From: Chloroflexota bacterium
GTDB taxonomy: Bacteria; Chloroflexota; Anaerolineae; UBA4142
Length of the DNA stretch: 37,062 nucleotides
NCBI GenBank assembly: GCA_016219275.1
Contig: JACRBM010000084.1
Coordinates: forward strand, 1 to 37,062
Direction: 5' to 3'
Part shown: piece by piece, positions 31,106 through 37,062 of the stretch
Layout: every line of letters begins with the position of its first letter
Numbering within the stretch: position 1 is the first letter of the stretch
Program-made: the position numbers and the translations under genes
Notes under the pieces: generated by a model
What the model saw: only the letters and a program-made list of their open reading frames with translations
What the model was told of the DNA's origin: nothing
Databases searched by the model: none

Positions 31106-32361
31106 TTGAACAGCCGCGGTAATTTGATTTTCCATTCGCTCGGCAGAATCATTTGAAGCGCGTCTTCCGCCGTGACGATTCCCTGCAAGCGATTATCCGC
31201 GTCCACGACTGGCAGCGCGAGCAAGTTATACCGCGTCATCGCTTCGAGCACTTCGGACGGCGCGGTATCGAGTTGCATCCGAATGGGGCGGCGGTGCATA
31301 ATATCGTCCACGCGTTGCTCCGGCGGTGTGAGCACGAGATCGCTCAACGAAAAAACACCCAGCAAATGTTCTTCGACGTCTACGACATAGACATAGTAAA
31401 TTGTTTCGGCTTCCTTTGCCGCGGCGATCTCGCGCAAATGTTGCAATGCCTGGGCGACGGTGATCCCGGGCGGCACGGTGACGTACTTGGTCGTCATGAG
31501 ACCGCCGGCGGTGTTTTCGGGGTGCGCGAGCAATTCCTTGACCTCGGCTTTTTCGTCCGGCTCCATCAAGTTCAACACTTGTTCGCGGCGATCCTCTTCC
31601 ATCTCTTGCAACACGTCCGCCGCCGCGTCCGGCTCCATCTCTTCGACAATGTCCGCCGCGCGTTCGTTCGTAAATGTTTCGAGCACCTCGGCTTGGAACT
31701 CGGGTTCGAGTTCTTCCATCACGTCCGCGACTTTTTCGTCGGACAGATCGCGCATCACCGCGCCCGCGTCGCGCGGACGCATGTCCTCCAAAATTTCCGC
31801 GATATCTGCCGCGTGCAGTTCTTTGAGTTTGGTGCGCGCCACGCGCACTTGGAGATCGCCGCGCGGAATGAAACCCAGGTCGGTCCACGCGATCGCGCGC
31901 GAGGGCAGTTCGCGGCGAACGAGTCCGACGACGCGTTCGGAAAGGTCTTCCCAACCGAGCCGGCGCAAAAGCCCGCGTCCGCCCACGTCCACATTGACCA
32001 AGCGATAATCGTTGCCGATGCGCGCGAGTTCGAGATCATTGACACGCACGACGCGAAAGCCGTTCGTGTCAATCACTTGCTTGTCGAGGACGTCGCGGTT
32101 GAGGTAAACTTCGGTGCCTTTCGGAGTGTACGACATGGAGGGAGGTTTTTGCAGAATAATTTTACTTCCCGCGAGGTCTTCCGCGCCTTCCCAGGGTAAC
32201 AAGGACGGCTCGCCGCCGTTGCGTTTGACCGCCAGCGCGACGACGCGCGGGTACGGTTCGTTCTCGTTGTCGGGTCCGATGAGCAAATCGTTGAGCACGC
32301 CGATCAGCGTGCCTTTCGTATCGCGCACCTCGCGTCCGATGAGTTCGCTCAGGTATGCCAT
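31102..32361 (-). CDS. PRC-barrel/MgtE_N/CBS protein without the MgtE membrane domain
   Basis: A 419-residue soluble protein. Two PRC-barrel-like units (about 1-75, YLSELIGREVRDTKGTLIGV; and about 90-150, VLDKQVIDTNGFRVVRVND) precede an MgtE N-terminal superhelix of short repeats (LHAADIAEILEDM, ADVMEELEPE, ERAADIVEEMEP, AADVLQEME) and two CBS motifs (about 290-345 and 350-410). In MgtE these parts sense Mg and gate the channel, but the membrane channel domain is missing here: the protein ends at LPSEWKIKLPRLFK. The ATGA overlap with the Nramp-like gene suggests it gates that transporter instead. ATG 32361 has GGCGGTGG upstream. Confidence 0.9.
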   Translation of the reverse strand: MAYLSELIGREVRDTKGTLIGVLNDLLIGPDNENEPYPRVVALAVKRNGGEPSLLPWEGAEDLAGSKIILQKPPSMSYTPKGTEVYLNRDVLDKQVIDTNGFRVVRVNDLELARIGNDYRLVNVDVGGRGLLRRLGWEDLSERVVGLVRRELPSRAIAWTDLGFIPRGDLQVRVARTKLKELHAADIAEILEDMRPRDAGAVMRDLSDEKVADVMEELEPEFQAEVLETFTNERAADIVEEMEPDAAADVLQEMEEDRREQVLNLMEPDEKAEVKELLAHPENTAGGLMTTKYVTVPPGITVAQALQHLREIAAAKEAETIYYVYVVDVEEHLLGVFSLSDLVLTPPEQRVDDIMHRRPIRMQLDTAPSEVLEAMTRYNLLALPVVDADNRLQGIVTAEDALQMILPSEWKIKLPRLFK

Positions 32362-32423
32362 CGCGCCACCGCCGTTCAGAACAGAAATACCGCGCGACCA
32401 CATCGCGCGGAATGTTCGCGCAA

Positions 32424-32452
32424 CTTATAGCACCGTTGCGCACGCGAGTCAA
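32424..32452 (-). promoter_or_regulatory. Promoter of the MgtE_N/CBS-Nramp operon
   Basis: On the minus strand: TTGACT (32452-32447), 17 bases, TGC-TATAAG (TATAAG 32429-32424). The leader to the ATG at 32361 is about 55 bases, too short for a typical Mg riboswitch. Confidence 0.75.
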
Positions 32453-32460
32453 GTAGAAAC

Positions 32461-32499
32461 AAAAGAAAAACCCGAAGGGTCGGAGTGACCCTTCGGGTT
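32461..32499 (-). terminator. Terminator of the reductase gene
   Basis: AACCCGAAGGGTC (32469-32481) and GACCCTTCGGGTT (32487-32499), 13-bp perfect stem, followed on the minus strand by TTTCTTTTG. Confidence 0.88.
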
Positions 32500-32530
32500 T
32501 GGCGAAAAAACCTTGCGAAGGTTGCCTGGA

Positions 32531-33322
32531 TCAGATATTGTCTTCGCCGCCGTCTACGCGGATGACGGTGCCGGTCATCCATTGGATGCGCGGGTCCATC
32601 AACGCGACGAGTGTTTGCGCGACATCTTCGGGTTGGGTCATTCGTCCGTCGGGATGCAGTCGCATGATGTGCTGTTTCACTTGATCGTGTCCGGGAATCA
32701 TGCGGAATGCGGGCGTATCGGTGACGCCGGCTTGGAACGTGTTCACGCTGATGCCGCGCGGCGCAAGTTCGAGCGCGAGTTGGCGCGTGTGCGATTCGAG
32801 CGCGGCTTTTGCCGCCGAGACCGGACCGTAGCCGGAAATTACACGATGCGAACCGGAACTCGTCATCGAAAAAACTTTCGATCCTTTGCCGAGCAAGCCC
32901 GCGCGCACCAGGTCTTGCGTCCAGTAGACGAGCGAGTTCGCCATCACGTCGAGCGTCATCTCCATCGCTTTGCGATCCACCGCGTCGTCCGGCTTGTCGG
33001 CGATGTACGGTTTCAGGTTGCCGAACGCGACCGAATGCAGGACGCATTCAATCGAACCGCCGCCCACGCTGGCAAAGTACTCTTTGATCTTTGCAATGAT
33101 CTCGGCGCGATTGCGATCATCGGCGATGTTCTTGTTGAAGAACATTGCCGTGCGCCCTTTCGCTTCGATGTCGGCTTTTACCTGCAACGCGCGCGGTAGC
33201 GTCGTCTTGAGATCAAAGTGCGCGCCGAAAATGTTGAACCCGGCTTCGGCAAGCGCGCGCGAACATGCCGCGCCAAACCCGCTCGATGCGCCGAGAATGA
33301 GTGCCCATCGTTCTTGTGCCAT
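32531..33322 (-). CDS. SDR-family reductase, FabL/FabI-like enoyl-ACP reductase
   Basis: A 263-residue short-chain dehydrogenase. The cofactor site is LILGASSGFGAACSRALAEA (9-28). The catalytic Tyr165 and Lys172 are separated by six residues (YGPVSAAK), the spacing typical of enoyl-ACP reductases (FabI, FabL), whereas ordinary short-chain dehydrogenases have three. The TSSGSHRV segment before it and GVTDTPAF after it recall FabL of Bacillus. It would catalyse the last reduction of fatty-acid elongation. The C-terminus ends MTGTVIRVDGGEDNI, normal for the superfamily. GGGAGG lies 5-6 bases before the ATG. It has its own terminator. Confidence 0.82.
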   Translation of the reverse strand: MAQERWALILGASSGFGAACSRALAEAGFNIFGAHFDLKTTLPRALQVKADIEAKGRTAMFFNKNIADDRNRAEIIAKIKEYFASVGGGSIECVLHSVAFGNLKPYIADKPDDAVDRKAMEMTLDVMANSLVYWTQDLVRAGLLGKGSKVFSMTSSGSHRVISGYGPVSAAKAALESHTRQLALELAPRGISVNTFQAGVTDTPAFRMIPGHDQVKQHIMRLHPDGRMTQPEDVAQTLVALMDPRIQWMTGTVIRVDGGEDNI

Positions 33323-33389
33323 TACGCCTCCCGTGGAAATTTTGGATTTTGGATTGATGATTTATGATTTGGTTCTGATCGTTGCTTTG

Positions 33390-33905
33390 TCATTTCGAGC
33401 GAAGCGAGAAATCGCTGCGTTCGTCGGCAAAGTAGATGAAATCCCAATCGCCCGGCGAACGACCGAGCGCGGTGAGCATCGCGGATGCTTCAGCGCGATG
33501 TTGCGTGCCGTGATTGACGACATGCGCGAGCATCTCCCACAATGGTCGCGCGAACGCCTGCCCGCGCGTGTTGGTGTAATGAATCACGCGCGTTAAATCC
33601 GCGTCGGTCAGCCCGCTGAGAAACGCGCGCAGTTTGGTTTCCTCATCGCGCCAACGCGCGATGAGCGCGGCGAGCGTCGGGAATTCCTCTTCGCGAATGA
33701 GAGCAGTCGGCGAAACACCTTGCCAGCGCGAGAGCCAGATCCATTCCGCCATCATCGTATGCGCGAGCGTGCCGCGTAAACTGCCATGGCTGTGCGCGGT
33801 CGGCGCGATAAACTGCGCGTCGCTGATACCTTCTGCCGCGCGCAACAGGCGTCCGTTCGCCCAATAATTATAGTCGTACAGAAATTGAAAGTACGCAACG
33901 TCCAT
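33390..33905 (-). CDS. DinB-family metal-binding four-helix protein
   Basis: A 171-residue protein with the DinB/YfiT helical bundle pattern. The metal ligands are His49 (RGTLAHTMMAEW) and His132/His136 (HVVNHGTQHRAE). Members include thiol transferases and many uncharacterised proteins, so no reaction is assigned. The start ATG at 33905 has GGAGG 6 bases upstream; the earlier in-frame ATG at 33923 would place that ribosome site inside the gene. The last residues (SDFSLRSK) and the TGA are encoded by a dispersed palindromic repeat (GCGAAGCGAG type, 33391-33413), and the ribosome site lies in a second repeat that also ends the upstream gene. Confidence 0.85.
   Translation of the reverse strand: MDVAYFQFLYDYNYWANGRLLRAAEGISDAQFIAPTAHSHGSLRGTLAHTMMAEWIWLSRWQGVSPTALIREEEFPTLAALIARWRDEETKLRAFLSGLTDADLTRVIHYTNTRGQAFARPLWEMLAHVVNHGTQHRAEASAMLTALGRSPGDWDFIYFADERSDFSLRSK
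33391..33413. repeat. GCGAAGCGAG-type repeat forming the end of dinB
   Basis: CATTTCGAGC (33391-33400) followed by GAAGCGAGAAATC is an imperfect palindrome (ATTTCG ... CGAGAAAT) of the same type as the termini at 22018-22040. It covers the last codons of the DinB-family gene. Confidence 0.6.
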
Positions 33906-33926
33906 CCAACCTCCAACTTCCAATTT

Positions 33927-34928
33927 CTAACTTCCAATCTCCAACACCGCCGCGCCGCGAATCTGACTCGCCTTCAACATTTGCAGAACGCGATTCGCTT
34001 CGTGCAAAGGAAATGTTTCAATCTCGGTGCGAACCGGAATTTCCGCCGCGATGTTCAGCAATTCCTCCACATCGCGCCGCGTGCTGTTGGCGACACTACG
34101 CACGGTGCGCTCGTGGTACAACAAATCATAATCGAATTGCGGAATCGGCGAACTGTAAATGCCTGCGTGCGCGACCGTACCGCCTTTTCGCAATACGCGC
34201 AATGCTTGAACGATCAATTCGCCCACCGGCGCGAACACGATAGCGCGATCTAACAACTTGGGCGGTGTGTCTTCCGCGCGCCCGACCCAGGTTGCGCCCA
34301 GCGCGCGCGCGAGCGCACGATGCTCGTCGCTGCGCGTGAACACGTACACATCGCAATCCCAGCGCCGCGCGATTTGGATGACGATGTGCGCGCTCGAACC
34401 AAATCCATACAAGCCGACTCGCTCGCCCGGCTTCACTCCGCACACGCGCAACGCGCGGTACCCGATGACACCGCCGCAGAGCAGAGGCGCGGCTTGCGCG
34501 TCCGTGAACACCGCCGGAATGTTGTACGCAAAGTTTTCGTTGACGACACAAAACTCGGCGTACCCGCCATCCGCGTGCAAGCCGGTGAACCGCGCGCCCT
34601 CGCACAGGTTCTCCTCGCCGCGCGCGCAAAACTCGCACACACCGTCCGTCGCGTAGAGCCACGGTACGCCCACGCGGTCGCCGAGTTTGAATCGCGTAAC
34701 ATCTTGCCCAAGTTGTTTTACGATACCGACGATCTGATGCCCAGGAATAATTGGTAATTGGTAAGTTGGGATTTCACCTTCGACGGTGTGCAGATCGGTG
34801 TGACACACGCCGCACACGCGCACCGCGATCTGGATTTCATTCGCGCGCGGCGTCGGCGTTTCGACTTGCGCGAATTCGAGTGGGTTCGCGTTCACCGCAC
34901 GTGGTGCGCGTAAAAGCATCGCGTTCAT
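33927..34928 (-). CDS. Zinc-dependent alcohol dehydrogenase family protein
   Basis: A 333-residue medium-chain dehydrogenase. The catalytic zinc region is CGVCHTDLH (Cys42) with His64 in PGHQ; the usual Glu after this His is Gln65. The structural zinc loop (DGVCEFCARGEENLC) has Cys98, Cys101 and Cys109, but the first of the normal four Cys is Asp95. The NAD(P) fold is GERVGLYGFGSSAHIVIQIA. It matches the zinc-binding alcohol dehydrogenase subfamily with the VPWLY loop; substrate unknown. ATG at 34928 is chosen because the longer frame (to 35003) translates a hairpin repeat. The stop TAG is inside a polypurine repeat (about 33906-33935) that also gives dinB its ribosome site. Confidence 0.88.
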   Translation of the reverse strand: MNAMLLRAPRAVNANPLEFAQVETPTPRANEIQIAVRVCGVCHTDLHTVEGEIPTYQLPIIPGHQIVGIVKQLGQDVTRFKLGDRVGVPWLYATDGVCEFCARGEENLCEGARFTGLHADGGYAEFCVVNENFAYNIPAVFTDAQAAPLLCGGVIGYRALRVCGVKPGERVGLYGFGSSAHIVIQIARRWDCDVYVFTRSDEHRALARALGATWVGRAEDTPPKLLDRAIVFAPVGELIVQALRVLRKGGTVAHAGIYSSPIPQFDYDLLYHERTVRSVANSTRRDVEELLNIAAEIPVRTEIETFPLHEANRVLQMLKASQIRGAAVLEIGS

Positions 34929-34937
34929 AGAATCAAA

Positions 34938-34991
34938 GGCGGAAGGATGAAGGATGAAAACCGGGCAAACAGAACCGTTCATCCTTCCGCC
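34938..34991. repeat. GGATGAAGGATG hairpin repeat
   Basis: GGCGGAAGGATGAA (34938-34951) and TTCATCCTTCCGCC (34978-34991) are exact inverted arms between the MaoC and dehydrogenase genes. The repeat unit continues to about 35008 and contains the MaoC stop codon. Confidence 0.85.
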
Positions 34992-34999
34992 TCCATCCT

Positions 35000-35458
35000 T
35001 CATCCTTTACTTTTCATCAGCAACGTCCACTCGCCTTGCTGGGTCACTTCGTTGCGGTGATTGAGCACCTTGGCTTCGAGAATCACAAAGCCGCCGCCGA
35101 GTTTCGCCATCGCTCTGGTCTGCTTGACCCGGGCGGTCATGTGGATCGTGTCGCCGATTTTGATCGGCGCTTTGAATTTCCATTCCAAGCCCATAAACGC
35201 GATGACCGTGCCGTCAAGAAAACCGAGTTGCATCCCCAGCCCGCTCGCCACCGACAAACCGAGCAAACCGTGCGCGATGCGTTCGCCGAACATCGTCGTC
35301 TTGCCGTACTCGGCGTCGGTGTGGATGGGGTTGAAATCGCCGGACACGCCGGCGAAATTCACAATGTCGGCTTCGGTAATCGTGCGACCTTGCGTGAGGA
35401 TTTCGAGACCTTCGGTGAATTCTTCAAAGTACATTCCGCGCGGACGATAATCAGGCAC
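35000..35458 (-). CDS. MaoC-like (R)-specific enoyl-CoA hydratase/dehydratase
   Basis: A 152-residue single hot-dog-fold protein. FAGVSGDFNPIHTDAEYG is the hydratase-2 motif with catalytic Asp41 and His46, and HGLLGLSVASGLG is the following helix block. Such proteins hydrate trans-2-enoyl-CoA or related thioesters. The start is GTG at 35458 with AAAGGAG about 7 bases upstream. The genes around it (dehydrogenase at 33927, FabL-like reductase at 32531) are also short-chain carbon metabolism genes, but a shared pathway is inference. Confidence 0.92.
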   Translation of the reverse strand: MPDYRPRGMYFEEFTEGLEILTQGRTITEADIVNFAGVSGDFNPIHTDAEYGKTTMFGERIAHGLLGLSVASGLGMQLGFLDGTVIAFMGLEWKFKAPIKIGDTIHMTARVKQTRAMAKLGGGFVILEAKVLNHRNEVTQQGEWTLLMKSKG

Positions 35459-35479
35459 GTCAAACTCCTTTGTTTGATT

Positions 35480-35541
35480 TCCCTGATTTCCCTCATTTCC
35501 CAGGTTTCAATGGAAATAAGGGAAATGAAGGAAATCAGGGA
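35480..35541. repeat. 22-bp inverted repeat between enolase and maoC
   Basis: Arms at 35480-35501 and 35520-35541 pair over 21 of 22 bases (units CTGATTTCC and CATTTCCC). Further CCCTTAGTT units continue to the enolase stop. No clear T-run follows on the minus strand, so a terminator role is uncertain. Confidence 0.8.
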
Positions 35542-35551
35542 ACTAAGGGAA

Positions 35552-36850
<1,299 letters not shown>

Positions 36851-36922
36851 TCATAACAAATTTTCAAATTCTTCGAGAGTCAATTCTGCGTCTCGAAGTA
36901 TTTTGCGTAACAAACCTATTCC

Positions 36923-37062
36923 GTAACTACTCAGCCATCGTTCCTTTATCCGCGAATTACGCGAATCTTCGCTAATTTTTTCTTCTTATTCGCGCAATTC
37001 GCGTTATTCGCGGATAAATTTGTTTTTTCATCGGCGTAAATGTGGGTTGGCTGAGTAGTTAC
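36923..37062. mobile_element. TIR element with nested palindrome at the window end
   Basis: GTAACTACTCAGCCA (36923-36937) and its exact reverse complement (37048-37062) bound a 140-bp non-coding segment that ends at the last base of the window. Inside is a second inverted pair, about 36948-36966 and 36998-37016 (18 of 19 bases), the same repeat as at 1272-1372. No transposase is present. Bases 36842-36922 hold the enolase leader; I see no convincing promoter there. Confidence 0.75.

Noticed and set aside
31153-32199. Plus-strand frame of 348 codons opposite the MgtE_N/CBS gene
   Set aside because: Phe/Arg/His-rich antisense translation of the acidic MgtE repeats; no independent support.
32362-32423. 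Magnesium riboswitch in the leader of the MgtE_N/CBS operon
   Set aside because: The leader from the mapped promoter is only about 55 bases, too short for known Mg-sensing RNA, and no conserved element was seen.
34929-35003. N-terminal extension of the alcohol dehydrogenase
   Set aside because: The first 25 codons of the longer frame translate the GGATGAAGG hairpin repeat; the family start fits ATG 34928.

Overview
The window looks like a chromosomal segment of a Chloroflexota bacterium, probably of an Anaerolineae-like lineage. This is an inference from gene content and style: lipoproteins with long Thr/Pro linkers, a split b6-type cytochrome b with a Rieske protein, a ba3-type oxidase, and many short palindromic intergenic repeats. 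DNA is GC-rich inside genes. No rRNA, prophage, transposase gene or CRISPR array was found; there is one tRNA.

Layout. 1-2450: an array of eight 53-bp repeats, a secreted protein, nested palindromic repeats and a MazEF-type toxin-antitoxin pair with a clear promoter and operator. 2456-4640 (minus): two alpha/beta hydrolases. 4881-8328: imidazolonepropionase (hutI) carrying an in-frame repeat insertion, tRNA-Glu(CTC), and a peptide/oligopeptide ABC-type binding lipoprotein. 8476-12076: a NarX-like histidine kinase, a Uma2-type nuclease-fold protein, a LuxR-type response regulator and a stand-alone degenerate receiver. 12073-17119: assembly factors (two SCO proteins, heme A synthase, PCu(A)C copper chaperone) followed by a ba3-type cytochrome c oxidase (subunits IIa, II, I).

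17194-25097 is the most interesting part. It encodes a lipoprotein cytochrome c, a GltD-like FAD/NAD(P) protein with 4Fe-4S clusters at both ends, cytochrome b6, subunit IV, a Rieske protein, a triheme cytochrome c, and a second cytochrome b fused to a 2[4Fe-4S] ferredoxin and an MvhD-like domain. Taken together with the oxidase, it reads as a quinol:cytochrome c:oxygen chain to which a low-potential branch (flavin, ferredoxin and MvhD-like modules) has been added. Similar pairings of Rieske/cytochrome b genes with NAD(P)-oxidoreductase genes are known from anammox bacteria. The reaction here (bifurcation, reverse electron flow or NAD(P)H oxidation) cannot be told from sequence.

25288-28794 (plus): UDP-glucose dehydrogenase, a TrhA/hemolysin III protein, holo-ACP synthase and a TM-anchored surface protein, closed by two terminators. 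28869-36841 (minus): a metallo-beta-lactamase, an Nramp-like transporter coupled to an MgtE_N/CBS regulatory protein without a membrane domain, a FabL-like reductase, a DinB protein, a zinc alcohol dehydrogenase, a MaoC hydratase and enolase. The window ends on an element with 15-bp terminal inverted repeats.

A theme of the whole window is short palindromic repeats. They sit in nearly every gap of the respiratory cluster, supply the stop codon and last residues of at least seven genes, and in hutI lie inside the coding sequence.
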